A stretch of 64,000 nt of DNA from a virus, in IMG/VR virus record IMGVR_UViG_3300026521_000161, positions 1 through 64,000 of that record, one strand, 5' to 3'. The notes beneath the pieces are model-generated. The model searched no databases, was not told where the DNA came from, and saw only the letters and a program-made list of their open reading frames with translations. Shown piece by piece: positions 55,203-63,924 of this stretch (positions within the stretch are counted from its first letter, which is position 1; every line of letters starts with the position of its first letter). Made by a program: the position numbers and the translations under genes.

Positions 55203-55999
55203 TGGGTGCTATAAGTTACGGTGTTTCTCGCATCATGCGGGAGATACCATCTGAAATTTTACATATGGCTTTCTTAAGAAAATCTACATATTTTAGTGTA
55301 GAAACCTCTTTAGAAAAACAGATAACAGATTTAGTTATAAAAAGTGTAGTGCTTAGGGATACCAATATAGTTGGTGGTATGACTGTCACTATACAATTAG
55401 AGAAATGTAGTTTAACGTATTACGAAAAAAATCCAACACAACACAACTTAGTTATAAAGGTACCATACCTAGCTACCAATGGTAAAAAGATATTATCCCC
55501 ATTATCACTGGTAGCTGATACAGGTGGTAGATCAGGCTATAATAGTTCAGATAACGCTATATTATCCTCTCTTAATAACAAGATGGAACATGATGCCTTC
55601 ATAGGTGAAGGTATAGCAACGTCTAACCTAGAGCTCATAGCCCCTAATACCATTTTAGTCTATGATGAAGTATCTATGGTTGTTAATGGGTATATAAAGG
55701 TACTCATAGAGAACAATGAGAAACTCTCCAACCTATCCCCTAAATCATATCTTAACTTCGGTGAGCTATGTGTATTAGCAGCTAAACAATACATATACAA
55801 TAAACTAGTTATAGATCTAGATAAAGGAGCTCTCTATAGCGGCCATGAGTTAGGTAAGATAGCAGATATCATTAACAGCTATGAATCAGCTACAGATGAA
55901 TACAACACATTCATAAAAGAAAAATGGATGAAGACGTTATTCATAAATGATAAACCAGCTATGTCTAGTTTCATCAAAGCTATGGTTAGGCCTATGTAA
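55202..55999 (+). CDS. Conserved large-phage virion protein, 265 aa
   Basis: Begins MGAISYGVSRIMREIPSEIL, a pattern I associate with neck or tail proteins of large phages, followed by TVTIQLEKCSLTYYEK. Mixed alpha/beta, no enzyme motif. Coupled to the preceding 79-aa gene. Confidence 0.55.
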   Translation: MGAISYGVSRIMREIPSEILHMAFLRKSTYFSVETSLEKQITDLVIKSVVLRDTNIVGGMTVTIQLEKCSLTYYEKNPTQHNLVIKVPYLATNGKKILSPLSLVADTGGRSGYNSSDNAILSSLNNKMEHDAFIGEGIATSNLELIAPNTILVYDEVSMVVNGYIKVLIENNEKLSNLSPKSYLNFGELCVLAAKQYIYNKLVIDLDKGALYSGHELGKIADIINSYESATDEYNTFIKEKWMKTLFINDKPAMSSFIKAMVRPM

Positions 56000-56015
56000 C
56001 AAACAATAATATAAC

Positions 56016-56045
56016 ATATAGAGTAGGTATCATCCTACTCTATAT
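56016..56045 (+). terminator. Terminator of the plus-strand structural operon
   Basis: 12-bp stem ATATAGAGTAGG / CCTACTCTATAT with a 6-nt loop. Confidence 0.75.
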
Positions 56046-56208
56046 ATATATACATCTTTTATCTTATGTTAAGTAACATAGTTACTCTTTATTTAAGAGG
56101 TATAAGTGATATACTATATCACTCTTATATAGGTATTATTAAAACCTCCCTCCTTTAATGGTTCCCTCCTACGAGTAGAATCATCAATATATAAATCTAT
56201 CCTATATA
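56046..56208. repeat. Intergenic repeat block 1
   Basis: Contains ATAAGTGATAT...ATATCACTCTTATATA (56104-56134) and CTCTTTATTTAAGAGGTA (56085-56101). Versions of both recur at 56420-56490 on the other side of the 60-aa gene. Confidence 0.4.
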
Positions 56209-56391
56209 TTATTTATATCTAGGTATAACTATAACTGTATCTATATGTTCAACCTCATGCCCAACATCAACAACACCCCTAACAACTACATGATCTTCAT
56301 CTACCATCTCTGTAGTTATCTTCATAACTCTACCACGCATATATAACTTACGTATAGCTTCATCCATCTCTTTTATAACACGTTCCATCAT
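56209..56391 (-). CDS. Small protein, 60 aa
   Basis: MMERVIKEMDEAIRKLYMRG then beta strands, ending VIVIPRYK. AAGGAG site in front. Gene flanked by related repeat blocks. Function not known. Confidence 0.5.
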   Translation of the reverse strand: MMERVIKEMDEAIRKLYMRGRVMKITTEMVDEDHVVVRGVVDVGHEVEHIDTVIVIPRYK

Positions 56392-56885
56392 AACTCCTTA
56401 TATTATACTTCATAACAACATATATAAGAGTGATATATATATATATACTAACAACATACACATAACATACTCTTCTCTTATTTAAGAAGGTAAGAGTTAA
56501 CATAGTTGGTTAACTCTCATTCTCCCACACCCACCCGTAACGATGTTATCTAAGCCCTCATGATTCACTACGTTCACATGGGACTTAAACTCTCCCCCTC
56601 CTTTCCCCCACTGTTCCTAGTAGTTGCTAGGTCTTGACACATCTGCATACTTCTCTTATAACCCATCCCTTTCCAGAGACAGGTTATAAGATACTCACAT
56701 GTGTAATAAGAGTGGTCGCCATGGTCCGCATGACTAGATATCAGTGATCGCAACTTAACAGGTTATCACTATGGATGGTTTGCTAAGTGATTTAGATATG
56801 ATTATCTTTCTTATTATTTAAATCAATAACATATATGTAACTAAAAAATAAAATATAAATAACTAAGGACATAAGTCCCTAGCTA
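56392..56885. other. Gene-poor stretch with GC-richer, hairpin-rich sequence (candidate structured RNA)
   Basis: From about 56491 the sequence is more GC-rich than anywhere nearby and has nested hairpins: AGAGTTAAC / GTTAACTCT (56491-56516), AG-CC-CATG / CATG-GG-CT (around 56556-56590), CCTAG / CTAGG (56618-56633), CTTATAACC / GGTTATAAG (around 56655-56690) and AGTGAT / ATCACT (56743-56770). No ORF or tRNA pattern. The strand is uncertain. I searched for group I P7 pairs and did not find a convincing set. Confidence 0.45.
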
Positions 56886-58514
56886 TTAAAGTTCATATGT
56901 TGTTACACCCATTCTATCTATAGTTTTAGTAACTAACTTTATATCTCCTTCTAGAGTCCTAAACAACTGTAACATATCATATATGTAATGTGTGTTTAGA
57001 TTGTTCATAAGGATATCATGTAACTGTTCTATTTGCATATTAGTTAACTCTCCAAAATACTCTATACCAGATATAATACCAGACTTAACCTTTATCTTAA
57101 CATTACTATCAACATCCCCATAAATATCATATATAACCCTAGTGTCTTCATTACTATCTAGTTTCTTAAAGAACACTGATAATAGTTCATGGGGTTTATT
57201 GTCCTCTTTTTTAAGTTTAGGTCTTAAATATGTATCTACAAGTGTATTATGTATATTATTTATACGATCTCGTAAATCATTACTATCAGGATATACCTTC
57301 TTTAATTCATCATGCACATCATGAATATCACTAACATCGCTAGTTAATGTAAAATAACTACCACTAACATCACTCATGAATCTAGCGTATAGTACATTAT
57401 CTATAATTGTGGCTTCTATTATAGAGACAGGTGTGTATTTATCCATAGCCTCAGATATCTCCTTAAAACCTTCAGTAAGTATACTAGTGTATTTTCCTAA
57501 TGGATAATTGGCATCAAGACTATCGCTTGTATCGTTACTCATATGTACCTCTTTAGCATAAATTATAGCCTTACACATCATATCTTTATCAACACCATCT
57601 GTTAAGTCAGAGATATCTGTAGATAATACATACTTCTTACTATAAGATTCATATACTATAGTTAATGTGTTTTCATGTTCCATTATATCATTAACCGTAA
57701 TACTACCACAACACACCGTATCCAACATATCACCAACAGCATCAGATATAGAGACATTAAGTTCTACCTCACCAACTGTCGGGTAGCCTTTGTTAAGTAG
57801 ATACGCCTGCTCTATAAGTAAGAATAAATAATTTATAGTTAAATCATCTATATCTCTGATATCTATAGTATATTCTAGTTTAACTATCTCACCGATGTAT
57901 TTATTTAATTCTATTTCCAATATACCGTGGTTACATAACGCACCATTTACATATTTAAATATACCATCAGTATGTTCTAGATTAATATCTCTAAGAATGC
58001 TGTTAGCTTTTTCATTTGCTTTAATATGGACTATAGCATCACATGTATTTAATGCGATATTATATTTTATGGTATCAGCATCTATGATGTTGCTTAGATT
58101 CCCGAATAGCTCGTTATCTATTTCAGTAACAGATATGAACTTACTATCCTTAGTCTGTACATCTAAAACAATAACCGTACGAGCAATCTTCACTACTACT
58201 ATATCAGCAATGCCTTCACTAATATTTTGTCTAAACTCATCTGTAAGGATCCTACTAACTATATTATCATTAAGTGTTTTAGAGACAATCAGCTCTAATG
58301 TATCATCCTCTTCCGATTCTAAATCACCTATAAGATATTTATAGCTTTCATAATCCGTAACAGACATCGCTTTTATGAAACTTAATGTATTTAAAGTTAT
58401 GTTAACTTCTGTTAATGTTATAGATGTTATTCTATAAGGTACCTCATTCTCTGTTAATAAATCAACAACCTCTTTATAAGATCTGAAAAAATCCGAAACG
58501 TTTCTAGTTACCAT
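56886..58514 (-). CDS. Unknown protein, 542 aa
   Basis: Acidic, beta-strand-rich repeats of strand-turn-strand (TVIVLDVQTKDSKFISVTEI, TLTIVYESYSKKYVLSTDIS, SGSYFTLTSDVSDIHD) suggest repeated domains of one fold along the protein. No recognised motif. It has its own class 1 promoter and sits between two structured non-coding stretches. Confidence 0.5.
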   Translation of the reverse strand: MVTRNVSDFFRSYKEVVDLLTENEVPYRITSITLTEVNITLNTLSFIKAMSVTDYESYKYLIGDLESEEDDTLELIVSKTLNDNIVSRILTDEFRQNISEGIADIVVVKIARTVIVLDVQTKDSKFISVTEIDNELFGNLSNIIDADTIKYNIALNTCDAIVHIKANEKANSILRDINLEHTDGIFKYVNGALCNHGILEIELNKYIGEIVKLEYTIDIRDIDDLTINYLFLLIEQAYLLNKGYPTVGEVELNVSISDAVGDMLDTVCCGSITVNDIMEHENTLTIVYESYSKKYVLSTDISDLTDGVDKDMMCKAIIYAKEVHMSNDTSDSLDANYPLGKYTSILTEGFKEISEAMDKYTPVSIIEATIIDNVLYARFMSDVSGSYFTLTSDVSDIHDVHDELKKVYPDSNDLRDRINNIHNTLVDTYLRPKLKKEDNKPHELLSVFFKKLDSNEDTRVIYDIYGDVDSNVKIKVKSGIISGIEYFGELTNMQIEQLHDILMNNLNTHYIYDMLQLFRTLEGDIKLVTKTIDRMGVTTYEL

Positions 58515-58544
58515 AATAACTCCTTCTTTTATTAAAATATATTT

Positions 58545-58576
58545 AGTATATAACTATACTGTATTAATAATATATA
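58545..58576 (-). promoter_or_regulatory. Class 1 promoter with palindrome
   Basis: Minus strand ATATATTATTAATAC then AGTATAGTTATATACT, about 30-60 nt before the start at 58514. Palindrome arms differ in sequence from other copies but still pair. Confidence 0.55.
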
Positions 58577-59002
58577 AGTAAAATATATTACATAACATAT
58601 ATTTCGCCTATAATCAATTTTATATATTAACCTATCATTTTATCCTGTAAACATTATTATAGCTTTCTAGCTATATCTATGTTAGTATTAAACACATATA
58701 AACACAATGATAATAAATTAAATAACCAAAACAGCAAAACTGCATTTCATATACCTGTTTGTTATACATACACACGTAGTGTAGTCTTTTATATATACAT
58801 ACTAGTAAGTAACTACGTAGTTATTAGGTATATGATACATATATACTATATAGTAATATTTATACATATAGCTGTATATACTGTATATTATACACCTTAT
58901 ATAGGTATATACATACTATATTTAACTTATATATACCTATACTAGATAGTGTAGTTGTTATTTTTATCAACTACACTATTAATTGAGTATTATTATTATA
59001 GA
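58577..59002. other. AT-rich intergenic stretch
   Basis: Very AT-rich, with runs of TATATAC-type steps at 58780-58940. No convincing gene; the 88-residue plus-strand frame here is low complexity with no ribosome site. It could hold an origin-like or promoter region, but nothing specific is seen. Confidence 0.35.
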
Positions 59003-59033
59003 GCTATAAAGGGGACTTTGTCCCCTTTATAGC
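59003..59033 (+). terminator. Strong hairpin (terminator) in the intergenic region
   Basis: 14-bp perfect stem GCTATAAAGGGGAC / GTCCCCTTTATAGC. No annotated gene ends near it on the plus strand, so it may close a non-coding transcript. Confidence 0.65.
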
Positions 59034-59220
59034 GATATATAGTAAGTGAGTGTAGCTCTGTGCTGCTCTGTTTCTTTTATCCGCTCACGTTTCGCCTTTG
59101 GGGGCTACACGACCGCTCCGATTAGTCCTCTCCCCCCAGAAAATGTCTGGGTCATGGATCGAGGTTGTGACTTTATTATGGTCACAGTTGTCATCGTTAG
59201 ATAATTAATTATTTTAATCA
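59034..59220. other. GC-richer hairpin cluster before the SNF2-like helicase (candidate structured RNA)
   Basis: Contains TGTAGC / GCTACA (about 59051 and 59105), CCCAGA / TCTGGG (59136-59152) and TGTGAC / GTCACA (59165-59186). It is much more GC-rich than its surroundings and carries no ORF. Confidence 0.4.
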
Positions 59221-59309
59221 ATATATAAATATTTATCTATTATTAGATATTTACTAATTACAGGTATACCATTAGTTAGAATGAATATAGACAGTTAAAG
59301 GAAACAATA

Positions 59310-62300
59310 ATGGAAAAGTATAAGAGTTTAAAATACATTTATAATAATAGAACTAAGAGATATACCATATACATAGATAATGTAGATCTTATAAAAGATG
59401 GTATAAAACATATCATAGGTAGAAGTGCTAGTAGGATACTTATAATAAAAGATAAGAAGACACAGTTTGATATCTATAGTTTCTTCTTATTAGAGTTAGA
59501 GCATACATTAGAAACATTAAAAGAGACTAGACCGGACTTAGCTGTTAAGATAGGTGGTATAGTACTTAATGATCTTATGAGTTTCCTTAAGACTAAAACA
59601 TGGTTAGCTGAACGTAATCATAAATCAGTAGTTAACGTATTAGATTATAATAATATTAGATCAGTTATGAAATATACGTTATTACCTCACCAAGTAGAAG
59701 TATTTAAGAAATATGAAGTTGTTAAACGTATGGCTAACCTTAGAGGATTCATGATGGATCTAGGAGCTGGGCAAGGTAAGATGGAAAAGAATGGTACACC
59801 AGTTAAAACACCTACTGGTTGGACTAATATAGAAAAGCTTAAGGTAGGCGATAAAGTTATAGGTAGTAATGGCAGACCAACTACTGTAACTGGTGTGTTC
59901 CCGCAAGGTAGGTTACCGTTAGTTAGGTTAAAGTTTGAAGATAATAGATATAGCGATGTAGGGCATGAACATCTATGGAGTGTTTCTGTAAATAATAAAT
60001 GGTCTGTTATGAAAACTTCTAAAATAATGAAATACATAGATAAAGGAAAAGATATTTATATACCTCTTATAGATTATAAGGTAAATAAGAATGATGTAGT
60101 AGATGAGCATTATATACATCCTTACCTAGTAGGAGTTATATTAGCTAGCGGTAGTAAGGTTAAGTGTATTAATGTAACCATAGATAAGGAACATGATAAA
60201 GTTAAATCTATATTACCAGAAGAGTATAGTCTATATAAAGATATTAACACATATCACGATACGCATAACCATAGGTTATTTTATAATGGTAAAGGTGATT
60301 GTAAGATAACTAAGCAGCTAAAGAAACTCAATATCTTTAATGGTAGAGACATAGTACCGGCACTACCAGCTAGTTATGAACACGGTTCTTATCTGACTAG
60401 AGTAGAGTTACTTAATGGTATATTAAATACTTCAGGAACTAACACTAAAGGTAATATCACTTACACAGAAGTTAAAGATATAAAGCTAGCTAACGTTATA
60501 AAAAGATTAGCATGGACTTTAGGGGATATAGCTTCCATACGTAAAGTTATAAGAACTACTAGATTAGGTTATGAATATACAGCATATGTGGTTAAGATAG
60601 TTAAAGAAAAGATCATTAAGATAACTGGTTATACAGAGTTACCAGAGCATGAAGCAACATGTATATCTGTATCTGCTAAAAATAAACTATATGTTACAAA
60701 AGACTATATAGTAACACATAACACATTTTCTTCATTAGCGTTAGGTGAAGCTCTTTCTTATAACAATGTTATAGTTATAGCTCCTAGCGCTACCATAGAT
60801 GACGTATGGGTTAAATCTGTTACAAAAGAGTTATATAAATCACCACAGCCTTATTTTGTTCTTAATAGTAAAAATAGGGATTATAAAAAAGAAAGATTTC
60901 TGATAATGAGTTACGAGACATTAGATAAGGTTAATAAAGATAAGAAATTGTTAAGAATGCTTAAGAGACTTAATCCTATGCTGATAGTGGACGAGTTCCA
61001 TAACTTTAACAATATCAAGGCTTTAAGAACATTTAACCTTATGGAGTTTGTTAAGAGAGTTGATTTTCAAGATGTTGTATTACTAACAGGTACGCCTGTG
61101 AAGATGAGCCTTAATGAACTTAAACCTATGTTATATATACTAGACGATAAGTTTAAATCTATAGTAGATATGTATGATGATTTCTACAGAGGTAGATATG
61201 AAATGTTTAGGAATAGATTCGACGTATATAGGAAACATGTTCCTAAAGATACTAAATCATTACCTCCTATTAAAATATCTGAATATAGAGTACAAATACC
61301 AGATAGTGATAGATTTACTCTAAAGGTAATTAATGAAGAGATAAAAGAGTTTAAGCTTAAACGTATGGAAGAGATAATGAGTAAGATGGATATATATGAG
61401 TCTATATACGAAGCAGCTCTTAATGAAGTATTTGTTTCTATGGTTACGTCAGGTATTAAAAAAGGCGAAGCTAATAAGTTATTATCTGATTATAGGAAAC
61501 TAGTTAAGTCTATAAGAAAGTTTAATAAAGATAAAAAGTTATATATGGCTCAGAATGATATCATAAGTGCTCGAGAAATGGAAAAAGAGATAATTTTAAG
61601 TAATCTATCTAGTAAAAGTAAAAAAGCTTTTAAAGACGTTATAAGCATCATTAAGTATCCAGAGCTTAAAGTACTTGGTGAAGCATTGGGCAAAGTGTTG
61701 TTAGGTACTAGAATAAAGTGTTATAACGAATTAGCCAAACATATTAACTACAAGAACATCCTATTATTAACAGATAAGAAAGGTATCGTATTTAGTAATT
61801 ATGTTAGTACATGTAAAGTAGCTATAAATAAAGCTACTAAGGATGGTTATAAACCTGTAGGTGTATTTGGTGATTTAGTAGAGAAACTACCTGTTTCTGT
61901 TAAAGCGTTCAATGATTTAAAAGATAAGACAAATCCTATAGTAGCTACTTATAAATCATTATCAACCGGTGTTCCTTTAGTAGCTGGTAACATAGTTATA
62001 TTACTAGACACTCCTGTTAGGAATTATCTACTAGACCAATCTATATCTAGAGCATGGAGGATAGGTCAGGATAGACCAGTAGAGGTATTAATGGTTAAAT
62101 TAGATACTGAAGGTAAATTAAATATAACAGATAGAGACCATTATATTTTAAATATGTCTACACAGAATGTAGAAATGATAACAGGTAATGTTAACCCTTT
62201 CGAGATACCACAACAGATAATGATAGAGGATGATATAGTAGATGAAGAAGATGAAGCTATACTAGATATGGAAAATACAGTTAAAGAAGAACTTAAGTCA

Positions 62301-62399
62301 TCTTTATTAAATAATATTAATTCAAATATGGTTAGTACAGATGAAGATAATACGAGTGTGTTAGGTAATATAATAAATAAATTTAAGTTTAAATTATAA
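59310..62399 (+). CDS. SNF2-like helicase interrupted by a class 3 intein
   Basis: 1029 residues before splicing, 715 after. Extein motifs: LLPHQVEVFKK (Q/Ia lead-in), P-loop DLGAGQGK/T (150-157 plus 472), VIVIAPSATIDDVW (Ia), MLIVDEFHNF (II), LLTGTPVKM (III), VFSNYVSTCKV, ATYKSLSTGVPL (V) and SISRAWRIGQDRPVEV (VI), typical of SNF2-family ATPases that move on double-stranded DNA or remodel complexes. The C-tail (residues 960-1029) is acidic. The intein covers 158-471 and must be removed to restore the P-loop. Confidence 0.82.
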   Translation: MEKYKSLKYIYNNRTKRYTIYIDNVDLIKDGIKHIIGRSASRILIIKDKKTQFDIYSFFLLELEHTLETLKETRPDLAVKIGGIVLNDLMSFLKTKTWLAERNHKSVVNVLDYNNIRSVMKYTLLPHQVEVFKKYEVVKRMANLRGFMMDLGAGQGKMEKNGTPVKTPTGWTNIEKLKVGDKVIGSNGRPTTVTGVFPQGRLPLVRLKFEDNRYSDVGHEHLWSVSVNNKWSVMKTSKIMKYIDKGKDIYIPLIDYKVNKNDVVDEHYIHPYLVGVILASGSKVKCINVTIDKEHDKVKSILPEEYSLYKDINTYHDTHNHRLFYNGKGDCKITKQLKKLNIFNGRDIVPALPASYEHGSYLTRVELLNGILNTSGTNTKGNITYTEVKDIKLANVIKRLAWTLGDIASIRKVIRTTRLGYEYTAYVVKIVKEKIIKITGYTELPEHEATCISVSAKNKLYVTKDYIVTHNTFSSLALGEALSYNNVIVIAPSATIDDVWVKSVTKELYKSPQPYFVLNSKNRDYKKERFLIMSYETLDKVNKDKKLLRMLKRLNPMLIVDEFHNFNNIKALRTFNLMEFVKRVDFQDVVLLTGTPVKMSLNELKPMLYILDDKFKSIVDMYDDFYRGRYEMFRNRFDVYRKHVPKDTKSLPPIKISEYRVQIPDSDRFTLKVINEEIKEFKLKRMEEIMSKMDIYESIYEAALNEVFVSMVTSGIKKGEANKLLSDYRKLVKSIRKFNKDKKLYMAQNDIISAREMEKEIILSNLSSKSKKAFKDVISIIKYPELKVLGEALGKVLLGTRIKCYNELAKHINYKNILLLTDKKGIVFSNYVSTCKVAINKATKDGYKPVGVFGDLVEKLPVSVKAFNDLKDKTNPIVATYKSLSTGVPLVAGNIVILLDTPVRNYLLDQSISRAWRIGQDRPVEVLMVKLDTEGKLNITDRDHYILNMSTQNVEMITGNVNPFEIPQQIMIEDDIVDEEDEAILDMENTVKEELKSSLLNNINSNMVSTDEDNTSVLGNIINKFKFKL
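59781..60722 (+). mobile_element. Intein 2 (class 3 type) with an inactivated homing endonuclease
   Basis: Residues 158-471, 314 aa. Starts MEKNGTPVKTPTGW (Met at position 1), ends IVTHN before Thr+1. W-C-T triad: W223 (HLWSV), C451 (ATCISV), T469. LAGLIDADG remnants YLVGVILASGS (272-282) and LLNGILNTSG (367-376) have Ser in place of both catalytic Asp, so the endonuclease should be dead. Same insertion point in the P-loop (GK/T) as intein 1. Confidence 0.85.
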
Positions 62400-62416
62400 A
62401 AAAAAAATAAAGTAAG

Positions 62417-62442
62417 CCATAGTGAGCGTTAGCTCACTATGG
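62417..62442. terminator. Bidirectional terminator between convergent genes
   Basis: 11-bp stem CCATAGTGAGC / GCTCACTATGG, with T/A runs on both sides. Confidence 0.85.
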
Positions 62443-62444
62443 TG

Positions 62445-63218
62445 TTATTTAAGTTTGTATGCATGTCTTCTAACGTTTGATAGCTCGCCGCACTCTATCT
62501 CACGGATTGTGATGTTACCAGCGAAACTTCTACCTAGATAGTAAGTAGCATCGTCAGTAAATACGATAGTGTCATTTTTCATATTGTTAGGTTTAAGACC
62601 AGCGTTTGGTAGCACTGTTGTTGGGTCTAATAATAATAATGTGTTACCATTTCTTAGTCTACTACTAGTAGGTAACTTAACGTTATCTAACTTCATGAAG
62701 TCAAGTTTGTATATAAATAATAATGGGATAACATCATCATCTACCTTAAAGTAACTCTCCATCTCTTTTAACACATCCTCAGAGAACGATTCTCTGTAAG
62801 GGAACTCTACGTTAGATAATAGTTTAGCAAATCTATCATCATTACGCATCAGGTTAGATACGAGTTCATTACGATCTTCCTCATAATCACCCATAACTAA
62901 TCTCGTTTGTGTTACTCTACCTTGCTCACTTGCATGGACATCACATAACCCACTAACTAGTTTCTTGTTAACGAAATTAGTCAATGCTGTGTTGTAAAAC
63001 TTACTTATATCTTTACGAACATCCTCTCTAACAACCGGGAAGTCTATCTTACTTTCCACCGCATCATCAAGTAGCATATAAGGACCTTTAAGTTCACCTC
63101 TTCTCACGTATTTAACAACAACAAATATACCGTTAAGTAAAACAGGCTCCCCTACGAGCATTTTGTTTACATCAGCATTTTTAACCATATCTTCTAAACT
63201 TTCTACAATGATCTCCAT
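62445..63218 (-). CDS. Unknown protein, 257 aa
   Basis: Mixed alpha/beta: VFVVVKYVRRGELKGPYMLL-like strand region, helical middle, and LLLLDPTTVLPNAGLKP near the C-terminus. No recognised motif. Translated 9 nt after the RG/RS-rich gene, so the pair share a class 1 promoter. Confidence 0.55.
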   Translation of the reverse strand: MEIIVESLEDMVKNADVNKMLVGEPVLLNGIFVVVKYVRRGELKGPYMLLDDAVESKIDFPVVREDVRKDISKFYNTALTNFVNKKLVSGLCDVHASEQGRVTQTRLVMGDYEEDRNELVSNLMRNDDRFAKLLSNVEFPYRESFSEDVLKEMESYFKVDDDVIPLLFIYKLDFMKLDNVKLPTSSRLRNGNTLLLLDPTTVLPNAGLKPNNMKNDTIVFTDDATYYLGRSFAGNITIREIECGELSNVRRHAYKLK

Positions 63219-63227
63219 GATCTTCTC

Positions 63228-63821
63228 CTATTTACTTTCTACAATAAATTTAAATGTTTTACCATCATTGTCTATGATGATTTTAAGTGTTTCGTCATCA
63301 CTCATGAACGGTAATAATTCACTACCGTGTTGTGGTTTATAACCAGCATCATAAAGACTTATAAGTTTATCACTTATAGTTTCTTTAACTGGTTCAATAA
63401 TTTCAGGTTCAGGGACTCTTTCTCTGGATCTAGGTTTATAATCTCTAGCAGAAGATCTATACTCTCTAGAACTCTCACGAGAGCTTCTACTACCACCTAT
63501 ACCTATAGAAGCAGAACTACTACCACCATATCTTTGCCCTCCTCTAGACGAACGTCTAGGTTCCTCATAAGAGGCACCAGCTCTGGACGGCATTCTTGGT
63601 GGTACGTCGTCGTAATAAGGATCTCTACCATATCCTCTATCTCTACCACCATAAGCAGGTTCTCTACCTACAGGTGGTCTACCAGCATCTAACGGCCTAC
63701 CCATATCATCACATTCCACCCAACGATCGTAATCGTCATATCTCCAAAATCGATTATAACGATCTACCCATACAACAGGTTGTTTGTATTCGTCCACTAG
63801 GAACGGTTCATAATCAGTCAT
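63228..63821 (-). CDS. RG/RS/RY-rich disordered protein, 197 aa
   Basis: Residues 1-40 are Trp/Tyr/Asp-rich (VVWVDRYNRFWRYDDYDRW). Residues 45-135 are low complexity with Gly, Arg, Ser and Tyr (GGRDRGYGRDPYYDD, SSRESSREYRSSARDYKPRS). Residues 140-197 look folded (SDKLISLYDAGYKPQHGSEL). RG/RY-rich segments often bind nucleic acid or condense. It has a class 1 promoter shared in type with chmA and RNAP beta. Function not known. Confidence 0.6.
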   Translation of the reverse strand: MTDYEPFLVDEYKQPVVWVDRYNRFWRYDDYDRWVECDDMGRPLDAGRPPVGREPAYGGRDRGYGRDPYYDDVPPRMPSRAGASYEEPRRSSRGGQRYGGSSSASIGIGGSRSSRESSREYRSSARDYKPRSRERVPEPEIIEPVKETISDKLISLYDAGYKPQHGSELLPFMSDDETLKIIIDNDGKTFKFIVESK

Positions 63822-63848
63822 TACGACTCCTTCTTTTTTATATAAAAT

Positions 63849-63875
63849 TAGTACACTGTACTATTTGAATAATAT
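63849..63875 (-). promoter_or_regulatory. Class 1 promoter with palindrome
   Basis: Minus strand CATATTATTCAAATAGTACAGTGTACTAA, about 30-54 nt before the start at 63821. Confidence 0.6.
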
Positions 63876-63894
63876 GTGGATAAAAAAATGTAGA

Positions 63895-63922
63895 AATAAC
63901 GTAGCCGTTAAGCCACGTTATT
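63895..63922 (-). terminator. Terminator of the partial gene
   Basis: Imperfect stem AATAACGT-GC / GC-ACGTTATT, then TCTACATTTTTTTATCC on the minus strand. Confidence 0.7.
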
Positions 63923-63924
63923 CT

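Noticed and set aside
56530-56790. Third group I intron or tRNA-like element
   Set aside because: TAGTC-like strings occur but no matching P7 partner, no P4-P6 core like the other two introns, and no tRNA cloverleaf.
58679-58945. 88-residue plus-strand open frame
   Set aside because: Low-complexity Tyr/Ile/Val string from TATATAC-like DNA, no ribosome site; an artefact of AT-rich sequence.
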